Below, piece by piece: positions 45,554-55,700 of a stretch of 64,000 bases of DNA. The position numbers were made by a program, and so were the translations under genes. The notes beneath the pieces were generated by a model that saw nothing but the letters and a program-made list of their open reading frames with translations, did not search any database and had not been told where the DNA came from. How positions within the stretch are numbered: position 1 is the first letter of the stretch; the number at the start of each line of letters is the position of its first letter. This DNA is from Alteromonas sp. BMJM2 (lineage in GTDB: Bacteria > Pseudomonadota > Gammaproteobacteria > Enterobacterales > Alteromonadaceae): contig NZ_JAPVOT010000008.1 in assembly GCF_027257845.1 (NCBI RefSeq), positions 1-64,000 on the forward strand, read 5' to 3'.

Positions 45554-47875
45554 TTAGATTTTGCACGCACCGCCGGCACAATCATCATCTTCTTCTATCA
45601 CAACTTCTTCTTGACGAGGAAGTGGCTCACTAGCTTTTGCATCTAGTGCTGAAGTGTCTGACGCGCCGTCGCGAGTATTATGGTAATACAATGTTTTCAC
45701 ACCAAGCTTGTAGGTGGTTAACAGGTCTTTGAGCAATAGCTTCATCGGAACCTTATTACCATCGAAACGACTTGGATCGTAGTTTGTATTCGCTGAAATT
45801 GTCTGGTCGATAAACTTCTGCATAATACCAACTAGTTGTAGATAGCCATCGTTAGATGGAATATCCCATAATAACTCGTATTGATTTCTTAAAGTCTCAT
45901 ACTCTGGAACAACTTGTTTTAAAACACCATCTTTACTGGATTTGATACTGATAAATCCACGAGGCGGCTCAATACCATTGGTGGCATTTGAGATTTGTGA
46001 CGATGTTTCTGACGGCATCAACGCTGACAGTGTTGAGTTACGCAAACCATGGGTTTTTACCTCTTCACGCAGTGTGTCCCAATCGTAGTGCAGAGGCTCG
46101 TTACACACCTTATCCAAGTCTCGCTTGTAACTATCGATAGGCATTATACCTTGCGAATAGGTCGTTTCGTTGAACTTTGGACAAGCGCCTTTTTCTTTGG
46201 CTAGATTGTTTGATGCTTTAAGCAGGTAGTACTGCATTGCTTCGAACGTGCGATGCACAAGACCGTTCGCACTGCCATCAGAGTACTTAACGTTATTTTT
46301 CGCTAGATAATAAGCAAAGTTAATTACACCAACACCCAAGGTTCTGCGACCCATAGTGGCGTTAAACGCTGCTGGTACTGGATAATCTTGATAATCTAGC
46401 AAATTGTCGAGAGCTCGAACCGCTAAGTCTGCTAGCTCTTCAAATTCGTCTAATGACTTAATAGCACCTAAATTAAATGCAGACAGTGTACAAAGGGCAA
46501 TTTCACCTTCTTCGTCATTAACATGCTGAAGTGGCTTAGTTGGAAGCGCGATTTCAAGACAAAGGTTACTTTGACGTACCGGTGCGACTTCAGGATTGAA
46601 CGGACTGTGAGTATTGCAGTGGTCCACATTTTGAAGATAAATACGGCCAGTACTTGCTCGCTCTTGCATAAACAAGCTGAACAATTCCATTGCCTTTATT
46701 TGTTTCTTACGAATGCTATCGTCATTTTCATATTTAACGTAAAGCTCTTCAAACTTGTCTTGGTCGGCGAAGAATGCATCGTATAGGCCAGGTACATCAG
46801 AAGGGCTAAATAATGAAATGTAGCCGTCCTTCATCATGCGCTGATACATGAGCTTGTTAAACTGAACACCGTAGTCGAGGTGGCGAACGCGGTTTTCTTC
46901 AACACCACGGTTGTTTTTAAGTACTAAAAGAGACTCAACTTCCATGTGCCAAAGTGGGTAGAACAACGTCGCTGCACCACCGCGAACACCGCCTTGTGAA
47001 CAGCTTTTAACTGCCGTTTGGAAGTACTTGTAGAAAGGGATACATCCAGTGTGAAATGCTTCACCACCGCGAATGGGGCTACCTAGAGCACGAATACGCC
47101 CAGCATTCACACCAATACCGGCACGTTGACTTACGTACTTAACAATAGCGCTAGCGGTTGCATTGATTGAATCTAAGCTATCACCCGCTTCAATAAGAAC
47201 GCATGAGCTGAACTGACGGGTAGGGGTTCTAACGCCAGACATAATTGGCGTTGGTAATGAAAGTTTAAACGTAGATGCAGCATCGTAAAAGCGTCGGATG
47301 TAATCCATGCGAGTTGCTTTGTCATAATTGGCAAATAAACAGGCGGCAACTAAGATATAAAGAAACTGTGCGCTTTCATAGATTTCACCAGTAACACGGT
47401 TTTGAACGAGGTATTTCCCTTCGAGCTGTTTAACCGCGGCGTAGCTAAAGTTCATGTCGCGCCAATGGTCGATATACGTTTCCATTTCGGCGAACTCTTC
47501 TGCGGAATAGTCTTCAATCAAATGACTATCGTATTTGCCCATTTCAACCATTTGCTTAACGTGGTCGATAAGCGCTGGCGGTTCAAATTGTCCGTATGCT
47601 TTTTTGCGAAGATGGAAGATAGCTAGGCGTGCAGCAAGATACTGGTAATCTGGCGCGTCGGTAGAAATAAGATCCGCCGCCGATTTAATTAATGTTTCAT
47701 GGATCTCACTAGTATTGATCCCATCAAAGAACTGTATTTGCGCTTTAATCTCAACCTGCGAAACAGAAACGTTGCTAAGTCCTTTTGCCGCCCACGTTAC
47801 TACCTTATGGATTTTTTCTAAATCAATAGACTCTTTTTCACCATTTCGTTTGGTGACAAATAAATTATTATTCAT
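45554..47875 (-). CDS. nrdA: Ribonucleotide reductase class Ia alpha subunit
   Basis: Reduces ribonucleoside diphosphates to deoxy forms. The 773-aa protein has an N-terminal ATP-cone (about 5-95, KRNGEKESIDLEKIHKVVTW), so activity control by dATP is expected. Active-site Cys lie in FSSCVLIE, NLCLEIALPT and LCTLSAFNLG. The radical-path pair is in LYYHNTRDG, and the C-terminal redox Cys pair in DDDCAGGACKI. First gene of nrdA-nrdB-yfaE. The ATG overlaps the stop of a 17-codon leader frame (ATGA). Paired NrdR boxes lie about 520 bases upstream. This places control by NrdR far from the start and implies a long leader. Confidence 0.97.
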   Translation of the reverse strand: MNNNLFVTKRNGEKESIDLEKIHKVVTWAAKGLSNVSVSQVEIKAQIQFFDGINTSEIHETLIKSAADLISTDAPDYQYLAARLAIFHLRKKAYGQFEPPALIDHVKQMVEMGKYDSHLIEDYSAEEFAEMETYIDHWRDMNFSYAAVKQLEGKYLVQNRVTGEIYESAQFLYILVAACLFANYDKATRMDYIRRFYDAASTFKLSLPTPIMSGVRTPTRQFSSCVLIEAGDSLDSINATASAIVKYVSQRAGIGVNAGRIRALGSPIRGGEAFHTGCIPFYKYFQTAVKSCSQGGVRGGAATLFYPLWHMEVESLLVLKNNRGVEENRVRHLDYGVQFNKLMYQRMMKDGYISLFSPSDVPGLYDAFFADQDKFEELYVKYENDDSIRKKQIKAMELFSLFMQERASTGRIYLQNVDHCNTHSPFNPEVAPVRQSNLCLEIALPTKPLQHVNDEEGEIALCTLSAFNLGAIKSLDEFEELADLAVRALDNLLDYQDYPVPAAFNATMGRRTLGVGVINFAYYLAKNNVKYSDGSANGLVHRTFEAMQYYLLKASNNLAKEKGACPKFNETTYSQGIMPIDSYKRDLDKVCNEPLHYDWDTLREEVKTHGLRNSTLSALMPSETSSQISNATNGIEPPRGFISIKSSKDGVLKQVVPEYETLRNQYELLWDIPSNDGYLQLVGIMQKFIDQTISANTNYDPSRFDGNKVPMKLLLKDLLTTYKLGVKTLYYHNTRDGASDTSALDAKASEPLPRQEEVVIEEDDDCAGGACKI

Positions 47876-47925
47876 GTTTCTTGGCCGTTTTCTGTTAGCG
47901 CATAAAGCGTGGGTTTAACACCCAT
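47872..47925 (-). CDS. Possible 17-residue leader peptide of nrdA
   Basis: Minus-strand ATG at 47925 opens a 17-codon frame (MGVKPTLYALTENGQET) whose TGA overlaps the nrdA ATG as ATGA. A small hairpin (TGGGT/ACCCA) covers the start and no clear ribosome site precedes it. It may couple translation into nrdA, or be chance. No known peptide resembles it. Confidence 0.25.
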   Translation of the reverse strand: MGVKPTLYALTENGQET

Positions 47926-48107
47926 TTTAGTTTTAATTCGTGTTGTGTTTCTAAGGTGTCTCGTTGTCATTTTTAGCGTGTCTACACACAGCGTTAACCG
48001 CTGCTAGTGTGATGCTGTTTTTGCACTTATGCTCACATCATTAAACACACTAAAGCCGTCTAAACTGAAATACACGAGTAGAGACTGCTTAAAATTTTCT
48101 GCTTTTG

Positions 48108-48204
48108 TTGTGTCCAGTGAAAGCGTCGCGTAGAACTTGTTACGTGACGTCTGAGCTTTGATCCTGAAAAATTACTGCCGGATCGCGCTGAGGACAGGAC
48201 ACAA
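48108..48204. ncRNA. Candidate structured RNA (three-way junction) in nrdA leader
   Basis: TTGTGTCC (48108-48115) pairs with GGACACAA (48197-48204) and encloses two further stems: GCGTCGCGTA (48123-48132) with TACGTGACGT (48141-48150), and GATCC (48160-48164) with GGATC (48180-48184). The second stem has two G-T pairs on the plus strand, which would be mismatches on the minus strand; this slightly favours a plus-strand RNA. No known RNA family is recognised. Confidence 0.35.
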
Positions 48205-48398
48205 GATAGTGAGGTTTTCGCTGTAATGCAACCCAATATCTGGTGGTATTTCCATCACTCAATCTGGCACAGATTTTACGTTAGTGGAGACTAACTTTTT
48301 AGCGTTCTACAAGCGTTAATCAAACCAAATGCAAGCACTTTTGAGAAAAATGATCGAACGCTAAATTAATTTAATATTAAAAACGTTTTTTTATAAAA

Positions 48399-48446
48399 AC
48401 ACGATATATGGTGTATGAATTATCATCATGCCCCTACATATAGTGT
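48399..48446 (-). promoter_or_regulatory. Paired NrdR boxes
   Basis: ACACGATATATGGTGT (48399-48414) is a full palindrome matching the NrdR consensus ACACWATATATWGTGT in 14 of 16 positions. A second copy at 48431-48446 matches in 13 of 16. Their starts are 32 bases apart, the three-turn spacing typical of NrdR sites. They would repress the nrdA-nrdB-yfaE operon when dATP is high. Confidence 0.78.
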
Positions 48447-48450
48447 TAAC

Positions 48451-49170
48451 TTAATCTGGTGCTACTGTATATAGTAGGTAATTAACATCCACATTATCAG
48501 CAGAAAGATAAAAGCCTTGTGTGATCGGATCCATATGAAGGCCTGTCATGTCTCGGGGAAGTAAACCCGCATTGTCAGTCATCGACATAAGCTCAGAAGG
48601 CTTCAAAAATTTACTGTGATCGTGAGTACCTTTAGGAACTAATCTGAGCACATATTCAGCTCCAACGATCCCCATCAAATACGATTTGATATTTCGATTA
48701 AGCGTAGAAAAGAACACATGTCCTCTTGGCTTAGCAAGTGCAGCACAAGCAGAGACAACTGATGCTGGATCGGGCACATGTTCAAGCATTTCCATGCAGG
48801 TGACGACATCAAACTTGCCAGCGTTATCAGCAGCAAAGTCCTCAGCAGTTGAGCAAACGTAGTCAACTTTGGCTCCTGATTCCAGGCCGTGAAGCTTTGC
48901 CACTTCTAGGGAAGCTTGGGCCATGTCCAATCCAGTTACCTCTGCACCGGCCTTGGCCATTGATTCGGCAAGGATACCTCCACCACAGCCGATGTCGATA
49001 ACTGACTTACCGAATAGGCCTTGTGCATTTTGATTAATAAAGTCCAGACGAAGAGGGTTTATAAGATGAAGCGGCTTAAATTCTCCCTCTGGATCCCACC
49101 ACCGAGAGGCGAGTTGGGAGAATTTATCAATTTCGTGTGGGTCGACATTTGTTACAGCTTTATTTGTCAT
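48451..49170 (-). CDS. ubiG: Ubiquinone biosynthesis O-methyltransferase UbiG
   Basis: SAM-dependent methyltransferase for both O-methylations of ubiquinone synthesis. The 239-aa protein has [18 protein letters not shown], the SAM loop [34 protein letters not shown] and [13 protein letters not shown]. Diverges from gyrA, as in E. coli. Confidence 0.96.
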   Translation of the reverse strand: MTNKAVTNVDPHEIDKFSQLASRWWDPEGEFKPLHLINPLRLDFINQNAQGLFGKSVIDIGCGGGILAESMAKAGAEVTGLDMAQASLEVAKLHGLESGAKVDYVCSTAEDFAADNAGKFDVVTCMEMLEHVPDPASVVSACAALAKPRGHVFFSTLNRNIKSYLMGIVGAEYVLRLVPKGTHDHSKFLKPSELMSMTDNAGLLPRDMTGLHMDPITQGFYLSADNVDVNYLLYTVAPD

Positions 49171-49486
49171 AGACGAGTGAATCCTTCAATAGCATATAAA
49201 TAACATAACGCAAAAAGGAGAGTAGGAGTTACAATTTTCCATACTATTTATTGATTATACAGGGTCAAAAACTGCTGCCTGCACGAAAAATAAACGCTTA
49301 CCTTATATTGCTCTAATAAGCGTAATTAAGCGCTACATAAATCTGTCATCAAGTGGTACACTCGTGAGACGATTATGAACCCACATAATAACAATAGTGC
49401 GCACCATGACATTGTTTTTTGATTTCTAAAAAGCAGGTCAAAACGGATAACGCAGAACAAATTAAGAAAAAGGGATTAAGCAGTTT
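49171..49486. other. Divergent intergenic region, ubiG / gyrA
   Basis: 316 bases, AT-rich, without a gene. It must contain both promoters, but I found no hexamer pair strong enough to name. GGGATTAAG precedes the gyrA ATG as ribosome site. Confidence 0.55.
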
Positions 49487-52180
49487 ATGTCTGATAACGC
49501 TAAAGAAATTCTCCCCGTTAATATTGAGGAAGAGTTAAAAAACTCCTACCTCGATTACGCGATGAGCGTTATTGTCGGGCGAGCATTGCCTGATGTAAGA
49601 GATGGCTTGAAGCCAGTTCACCGCCGAGTATTGTTCGCGATGAACGAACTCAAAAACGACTTCAATAAGCCATATAAAAAATCTGCCCGTGTGGTAGGCG
49701 ATGTCATTGGTAAATATCATCCCCACGGTGATTCTGCTGTGTACGACACTATTGTTCGTATGGCGCAGCCATTTTCATTGCGATATATGCTGGTTGACGG
49801 GCAGGGTAACTTTGGCTCTGTAGATGGCGATTCGGCAGCTGCAATGCGTTACACCGAAGTTCGCATGGCAAAAATTGCTCATGAGCTATTGGCCGACCTA
49901 GATAAAGAAACCGTCAATTTTGTTCCAAACTACGACGGTACCGAATTTATTCCTGAAGTGCTGCCGACTAAGGTACCTAACCTGCTAGTAAACGGCTCGT
50001 CAGGTATCGCCGTTGGTATGGCGACTAATATTCCGCCGCATAACCTAACTGAAGTGATTAACGGGTGTGTCGCGCTTATTGAAAACCCTGATTTGTCTAT
50101 CGACGAATTGATGACTCATATCCCAGGTCCTGATTTCCCAACAGCTGCAACTATCAGCGGCCGTAAAGGAATCGAAGACGCTTACCGTACTGGCCGTGGT
50201 AAAATCTACCTGCGAGCAAAGGCTGACATTGAAACTGACAGCAACGGTAAAGAAACCATCATCGTTAACGAAATACCGTATCAAGTTAATAAAGCTCGCC
50301 TTATCGAAAAAATGGCCGAGTTAGTTAAAGAAAAGCGTATTGAAGGTATTTCAGCATTACGTGATGAGTCTGATAAAGACGGTATGCGTATTGTTATCGA
50401 GGTTAAACGCAACGAATCAGCCGAAGTATTGTTAAACCACCTATATGCTAATACGCAGTTACAAACTGTATTTGGTATAAATATGGTAGCGTTGGACAAT
50501 ACTCAGCCTAAGATATTTAACCTTAAAGAAACGCTAGAAGCATTTATTCTTCACCGCAGAGAAGTGGTTACACGTCGTACGGTGTTCGAATTACGCAAAG
50601 CACGAGATCGTGCGCATATTCTTGAAGGCTTGGCAATTGCGCTTGCTAATATCGACCCAATTATTGAGTTAATTAAAGCGTCAAATAGCCCAGCTGATGC
50701 GAAAAAAGCATTAGTTGCACAAGGTTGGCAGCTAGGCGACGTGTCGCAAATGCTAGAACGTGCCGGCGACGACGCTGCGCGCCCAGATTGGCTAATGCCG
50801 GAGTTTGGTATTCGCGAAGGAAAGTATTTCCTGACCGAGCAACAGGCTCAAGCTATTCTTGACCTTCGCTTACACAAGCTGACAGGCCTTGAACACGAAA
50901 AGATTTTAGAAGAATACAAGCAACTACTAGAGATCATTGCTGAATTGCTTCACATATTAAACAGCCCAGAGCGTTTGATGGAAGTGATTCAAGAAGAACT
51001 CGAAAAAATACGTGAAGAATACGGTGATGAACGCCGTACGGAAATCACAGCGGCAAGCCACGACATTGATATAGAAGATCTGATCGAGAGAGAAGAAGTG
51101 GTTGTTACGCTTTCTCGCGAAGGCTACGTGAAATACCAGAAGCTGACAGACTACGAGGCGCAACGACGTGGCGGCCGTGGTAAATCAGCAACGAAGATGA
51201 AAGACGAAGACATTATTGAAAAACTGCTTGTGGCAAATACCCACGACCATATTCTTTGTTTCTCAACTCGTGGAAGACTGTATTGGTTGAAGGTGTATCA
51301 ACTGCCGTTTGCCAGTCGTAATGCCCGTGGTCGTCCAATTGTGAATATTTTACCGTTGGAAGAAAACGAACGTATTACTGCAATATTACCTATCAAAGAG
51401 TTTGTCGAAGGCAAATATGTCCTTATGGCGACAGCGAATGGTACGGTGAAGAAGACTGACTTAAGCCTTTATTCTCGTCCTCGTGCGAACGGTATTATTG
51501 CCGTTAATCTGAACGAAGGCGACGAATTGATTGGTGTTGATATTACTCACGGTGATGACGATATCATGTTGTTCTCTGACGCTGGAAAAGTGGTTCGCTT
51601 TAACGAAAAGCTACGCGATAGCGAAACCGGCGAAGTGAAACGCGACCCTGAGACTGGAGAAGAGCTTCTTGCACTTCGTCCAATGGGTAGAACCGCAACG
51701 GGTGTTCGCGGCATTCGACTACAAGATGATCAGAAAGTGGTCTCACTTATCGTGCCTAAAGGCGACGGTCCGATACTAACGGCCACCGTAAACGGTTTCG
51801 GTAAGCGTACACCGCTGGAAGATTACCCTGCGAAGAGTCGAGCAACACAGGGTGTTGTTTCAATCAAAGTTTCAGAGCGTAACGGAAAAGTTGTTGGCGC
51901 CGTGCAAGTGGACGAAACCAACGAAATGATGTTGATCAGCGACCAAGGTACACTTGTTCGTACGCGAGTAAGCGAAGTCTCAGTAGTGGGACGCAACACC
52001 CAAGGTGTTCGCTTGATGCGAACGGTAGAAGGTGAACACGTGGTTGGCTTACAACGTATTGAAGAAGTTGCAGAGTTACCTGAGCTTGATGAAGAAGGTA
52101 ACCCTATTATTTCTGAGGCGTTACCTGAGCAAGAAGAAAACGTCGCACAAGACGACGACAGCTCAACGACAGAAGACTAG
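49487..52180 (+). CDS. gyrA: DNA gyrase subunit A
   Basis: Catalytic breakage-reunion subunit of gyrase. The 897-aa protein has active Tyr122 in MRYTEVRM. The quinolone region is wild type, with Ser83 and Asp87 in [10 protein letters not shown] (residues 78-87). The C-terminal beta-pinwheel carries the GyrA box as QRRGGRG. An extra acidic/Lys segment ([20 protein letters not shown]) adds length relative to E. coli (875). The tail is acidic (about 20 of the last 40 residues). Monocistronic, followed by a hairpin. Confidence 0.98.
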   Translation: MSDNAKEILPVNIEEELKNSYLDYAMSVIVGRALPDVRDGLKPVHRRVLFAMNELKNDFNKPYKKSARVVGDVIGKYHPHGDSAVYDTIVRMAQPFSLRYMLVDGQGNFGSVDGDSAAAMRYTEVRMAKIAHELLADLDKETVNFVPNYDGTEFIPEVLPTKVPNLLVNGSSGIAVGMATNIPPHNLTEVINGCVALIENPDLSIDELMTHIPGPDFPTAATISGRKGIEDAYRTGRGKIYLRAKADIETDSNGKETIIVNEIPYQVNKARLIEKMAELVKEKRIEGISALRDESDKDGMRIVIEVKRNESAEVLLNHLYANTQLQTVFGINMVALDNTQPKIFNLKETLEAFILHRREVVTRRTVFELRKARDRAHILEGLAIALANIDPIIELIKASNSPADAKKALVAQGWQLGDVSQMLERAGDDAARPDWLMPEFGIREGKYFLTEQQAQAILDLRLHKLTGLEHEKILEEYKQLLEIIAELLHILNSPERLMEVIQEELEKIREEYGDERRTEITAASHDIDIEDLIEREEVVVTLSREGYVKYQKLTDYEAQRRGGRGKSATKMKDEDIIEKLLVANTHDHILCFSTRGRLYWLKVYQLPFASRNARGRPIVNILPLEENERITAILPIKEFVEGKYVLMATANGTVKKTDLSLYSRPRANGIIAVNLNEGDELIGVDITHGDDDIMLFSDAGKVVRFNEKLRDSETGEVKRDPETGEELLALRPMGRTATGVRGIRLQDDQKVVSLIVPKGDGPILTATVNGFGKRTPLEDYPAKSRATQGVVSIKVSERNGKVVGAVQVDETNEMMLISDQGTLVRTRVSEVSVVGRNTQGVRLMRTVEGEHVVGLQRIEEVAELPELDEEGNPIISEALPEQEENVAQDDDSSTTED

Positions 52181-52263
52181 GGGTAGTGCAAGTTACTTGA
52201 ATAGTAACTATTTATTGGCAGCAGGCGATGTAAGCTGTTGGTAAGCATTATCATTGTTCTTAT

Positions 52264-52289
52264 AAACAAGCGGCCTATGCCGCTTGTTT
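52264..52289 (+). terminator. Hairpin after gyrA
   Basis: AAACAAGCGGC (52264-52274) pairs perfectly with GCCGCTTGTTT (52279-52289), a 4-base loop. The T run within the 3' arm is short. Likely the gyrA terminator. Confidence 0.7.
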
Positions 52290-52292
52290 GCC

Positions 52293-52323
52293 AATTGGCG
52301 ATTTAATTGGCTTCTCAATTGGC
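52293..52323. repeat. Three AATTGGC heptamers at 12-bp spacing
   Basis: AATTGGC at 52293-52299, 52305-52311 and 52317-52323, directly upstream of serC. Equal spacing is notable; role unknown. Confidence 0.7.
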
Positions 52324-52351
52324 AACTAGTATACAGGTGTTGAATAACGCG

Positions 52352-53437
52352 ATGAATGAGGTATTTAACTTTAGCGCTGGCCCAGCAATGCTTCCAAAAG
52401 AAGTGATGCAAAAAGCCCAAGGCGAATTCACAAATTGGCGTGACTTACATTGCTCTGTCATGGAAGTAAGTCATCGAGGTAAAGACTTTATTGAGATAGC
52501 CGCAAAGGCCGAGCAGGATCTGCGCGACCTTTTATCTATTCCCTCAAATTATCACGTCCTGTTCACCCATGGCGGTGGTCGTGGTCAGTTTGCTGCGGTC
52601 CCTCTTAATATTTCTAAGCATGACGATACAAGTCTTCACCTTGTCAGTGGCTCATGGTCTGAAGGCGCAGTTGCAGAAGCAAATAAATATAACAATGCAG
52701 TGGTTGTTGGCGAGGTAACGGAGAAAGACGGAATGCACTTTGTTCCTCAGCCTTCACTGGCCAATATAGACCAATCGGCTGCGTACTATCATTTTTGTCC
52801 TAACGAAACTGTTGATGGAATTGCTTTTGATTGGCTCCCTGAGTCAGGCGATGTGCCTTTAGTGTCTGATATGTCTTCAACGATATTGTCACAGCCTTTG
52901 GATGTAGCTAAACACGGCATTATTTATGCCGGTGCGCAAAAAAATATAGGTCCAAGTGGTTTGTCAGTAGTGATTGTTCGTGAAGATTTAGTAGGCTACG
53001 CTAGAAAGGAAACACCTTCTATCTTTGACTATGACCTAGCTGCTAAAGCGGATTCTATGTACAACACACCGCCAACCTTTTCATGGTATTTAGCCGGTCT
53101 CGTTTTTGAGTGGCTGAAAGACATGGGTGGCGTAAGTGCAATGGCAAAACGTAACGCGGAAAAAGCGTCGCTGTTATACTCGGCCATTGATAGTTCTGAT
53201 TTCTATTCAAGTAAAGTACATTCACACAATCGCTCAAAAATGAATGTGCCGTTTCACCTTGCAAATACTGACTTAGACGGGTTGTTTTTAAAACAGTCTC
53301 AAGAAGCAGGGTTGCTTGCGCTTAAAGGCCATCGGTCTGTAGGCGGTATGCGTGCAAGTATTTACAATGCCATGCCAGTAGAAGGCGTATTGGCGCTTGT
53401 AGAGTTTATGCGTGAGTTCGAACGAGTGAATGGATAA
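52352..53437 (+). CDS. serC: Phosphoserine aminotransferase
   Basis: PLP enzyme of serine synthesis, also used in pyridoxal phosphate synthesis. I start at ATG 52352 ([15 protein letters not shown]; 361 aa), which equals the E. coli length (362). Earlier frames to 52307 include repeats and no family sequence. Conserved segments: [23 protein letters not shown], the PLP Lys block [14 protein letters not shown], and [17 protein letters not shown]. aroA follows 19 bases later, the conserved serC-aroA pair. Confidence 0.96.
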   Translation: MNEVFNFSAGPAMLPKEVMQKAQGEFTNWRDLHCSVMEVSHRGKDFIEIAAKAEQDLRDLLSIPSNYHVLFTHGGGRGQFAAVPLNISKHDDTSLHLVSGSWSEGAVAEANKYNNAVVVGEVTEKDGMHFVPQPSLANIDQSAAYYHFCPNETVDGIAFDWLPESGDVPLVSDMSSTILSQPLDVAKHGIIYAGAQKNIGPSGLSVVIVREDLVGYARKETPSIFDYDLAAKADSMYNTPPTFSWYLAGLVFEWLKDMGGVSAMAKRNAEKASLLYSAIDSSDFYSSKVHSHNRSKMNVPFHLANTDLDGLFLKQSQEAGLLALKGHRSVGGMRASIYNAMPVEGVLALVEFMREFERVNG

Positions 53438-53456
53438 GAAAGGAATAGACAACAAG

Positions 53457-54746
53457 ATGGAACAGTTAACATTAGAACCGATTGCAAAAGTATCGGGTGA
53501 GGTCAATGTACCTGGTTCAAAAAGTCTGTCAAATAGAGCGCTTCTGCTAGCCGCTCTGGCAGAAGGTGATACCGAACTGACGAACCTACTTGATAGTGAT
53601 GATATTTCTCACATGCTTAATGCGTTAACCCAACTCGGCGTGAGTTACACGTTAAGTGAAGATAAAACCCAATGTGTAGTAACGGGTAATGGCGGTGCTT
53701 TTGATGTTGCAGCGTCCCAAGAGTTATTTTTAGGCAATGCAGGAACGGCAATGCGCCCTTTGTGTGCAGCATTAGCCGTAAGTAACGTAGATGCAATCCT
53801 TACCGGTGAGCCTCGTATGGAAGAGCGACCTATCGCTGACTTAGTCGATGGGTTACGAGAAGCCGGTGCCGATATTACTTATCTAAAGAACGACGGCTTT
53901 CCGCCGCTTCATATCAAGGGTAAAACATTAGCCGGCGGTGAAATGTCGGTTGATGGAAGTGTGTCTAGTCAATTTCTTACTGCTTTGCTGATGGCTGCTC
54001 CCTTGTTTACCGGTGATGTCACTATTCGAATTAAAGGTGAGTTGGTTTCTAAGCCCTACATTGATATTACCCTGAACACCATGGCTAAATTTGGTGTTCA
54101 AGTTAATAACGATAACTATCAAACATTCACCATTTCTGGTGAGGAGAAATACGTGTCTCCAGGTAAGTTTATGGTTGAAGGCGATGCGTCATCAGCTTCC
54201 TACTTTCTTGCAGCCGGCGCGATTAAAGGTGGTACGGTACGCGTAACCGGTATAGGCCAAAATAGTATTCAAGGTGATATCCGCTTTGCAGATGTTCTTG
54301 AAGCTATGGGGGCTAACATTGAGTGGCACGATGAATACGTAGAAGTCACAGGGGCACCGCTTAAAGGTATATCGATGGATATGAATCATATTCCTGATGC
54401 CGCCATGACGATTGCGACCACGGCACTTTTTGCCGATGGACCAACGACCATGACAAATATTTACAACTGGCGTGTTAAAGAAACTGACAGGCTACATGCA
54501 ATGGCAACTGAGTTAATGAAAGTAGGTGCTAAGGTCGAAGAAGGTCACGATTATATCAAAGTATGGCCTACCGATAGTCTGAAACATGCAGAGATAGACA
54601 CCTACAACGACCACAGAATTGCCATGTGCTTTTCCCTTGTGGCGTTAAGTGATACGTCTGTGACCATCAACGATCCTGGCTGTACTCGAAAAACGTTTCC
54701 TGATTACTTTACTCGGTTGAAAACACTTTTTTCAGAAAACGCTTAA
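53457..54746 (+). CDS. aroA: EPSP synthase (3-phosphoshikimate 1-carboxyvinyltransferase)
   Basis: Sixth step of the shikimate pathway, target of glyphosate. Start at ATG 53457 (MEQLTLEP; 429 aa) matches the E. coli protein (427); ATG 53430 is possible but overlaps serC. Conserved segments: [38 protein letters not shown] and [20 protein letters not shown]. The [10 protein letters not shown] block looks like the sensitive (class I) type. Translation follows serC. Confidence 0.96.
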   Translation: MEQLTLEPIAKVSGEVNVPGSKSLSNRALLLAALAEGDTELTNLLDSDDISHMLNALTQLGVSYTLSEDKTQCVVTGNGGAFDVAASQELFLGNAGTAMRPLCAALAVSNVDAILTGEPRMEERPIADLVDGLREAGADITYLKNDGFPPLHIKGKTLAGGEMSVDGSVSSQFLTALLMAAPLFTGDVTIRIKGELVSKPYIDITLNTMAKFGVQVNNDNYQTFTISGEEKYVSPGKFMVEGDASSASYFLAAGAIKGGTVRVTGIGQNSIQGDIRFADVLEAMGANIEWHDEYVEVTGAPLKGISMDMNHIPDAAMTIATTALFADGPTTMTNIYNWRVKETDRLHAMATELMKVGAKVEEGHDYIKVWPTDSLKHAEIDTYNDHRIAMCFSLVALSDTSVTINDPGCTRKTFPDYFTRLKTLFSENA

Positions 54747-54790
54747 AACAGTAACTTCTTAGAGCGCTTTAATAACTCCGAGAACCTGAT

Positions 54791-54831
54791 GCACATCATT
54801 GCTAGCGATTTCCAGCCTAGCATGGATGTGC
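54791..54831. repeat. Imperfect hairpin between aroA and cmk
   Basis: GCACATC-TGCTAG (54791-54805) pairs with CTAGCA-GATGTGC (54817-54831), with a two-base internal mismatch. No T run follows. Could be a processing or attenuating structure. Confidence 0.45.
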
Positions 54832-54907
54832 TGACGGCATTGCTAATCTCGTACTAACGAGTATAATTGCGCGCGATTTTTAGCAATTTTAAAAATATGG
54901 AGCAGGT

Positions 54908-55579
54908 ATGCATTCCACACCCGTAGTCACGGTCGACGGCCCAAGTGGTGCTGGTAAAGGTACACTTAGTAGCTTATTAGCCAAAAAGTTAGAATGGCAT
55001 TTTCTAGATAGCGGTGCAATTTATAGGGTTCTAGCAGTTGCTGCTCTTCACCACGACCTTCCGTGTGATGATGAAGAATGTATTGTTCCTCTTGCGACAG
55101 GACTTGACGTTAGTTTCGAGACTAACGAGGACACGACCCGCATTATTCTAGAGGGCGAAGATGTCACCGATGATATTCGCACTGAAGAAGTGGGAGCCGT
55201 GGCGTCAAAAATTGCTGCATTGCCGAGAGTACGCGAAGCGTTGCTTCGTCGACAACGCGCTTTCCAGCAATCCCCAGGCCTCGTTGCTGACGGTCGTGAT
55301 ATGGGCACAGTGGTGTTCCCTGATGCCATGGTAAAGATATTTCTTACCGCAAGCGCTGAAGCGCGTGCAGAGCGACGCTATAGCCAGTTGAAAGCAAAGG
55401 GCATGGATGTTAACATTGCGCGCCTTTTGACCGATATCAAGGCGAGAGACGAGCGCGATACACAGCGCACGGTTGCACCTCTGGTACCGGCAGAAGACGC
55501 TGTAATTATAGATTCGACAGACTTGGATATAGACCAAGTCTTTGAAAAAGCGATGGATATTATTTCCTCACGGCGTTAA
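54908..55579 (+). CDS. cmk: Cytidylate kinase
   Basis: Phosphorylates CMP and dCMP. The 223-aa protein has P-loop GPSGAGKGT (about 12-20), [16 protein letters not shown], and [16 protein letters not shown]. The conserved serC-aroA-cmk-rpsA-ihfB order is kept. GGAGCAGGT precedes the ATG. Confidence 0.95.
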   Translation: MHSTPVVTVDGPSGAGKGTLSSLLAKKLEWHFLDSGAIYRVLAVAALHHDLPCDDEECIVPLATGLDVSFETNEDTTRIILEGEDVTDDIRTEEVGAVASKIAALPRVREALLRRQRAFQQSPGLVADGRDMGTVVFPDAMVKIFLTASAEARAERRYSQLKAKGMDVNIARLLTDIKARDERDTQRTVAPLVPAEDAVIIDSTDLDIDQVFEKAMDIISSRR

Positions 55580-55700
55580 TTTCGCGGTGGTAAAATACGT
55601 TCAAAGCAGAGCTGCTACAGGAAGTGGCGGCGATTTTTTAATAACCCCGCGTTATCCGGATTAGAAGCGTGGATATCAACTTAAAAGTTATCTGAGACTT

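Larger units (their letters stand above)
47876..48450. other. Long intergenic region / nrdA leader
   Basis: 575 bases between the ends of ubiG and nrdA, both on the minus strand. From the far side: paired NrdR boxes (48399-48446), an inverted repeat (48298-48307 with 48356-48365, TTTAGCGTTC and its complement), a three-way-junction-like fold (48108-48204), and a small frame touching nrdA. If the promoter lies at the NrdR boxes, the leader is near 500 bases. Confidence 0.6.

Noticed and set aside
54791-54831. aroA-cmk hairpin as a terminator
   Set aside because: No T run follows and the stem has internal mismatches; kept only as an inverted repeat.
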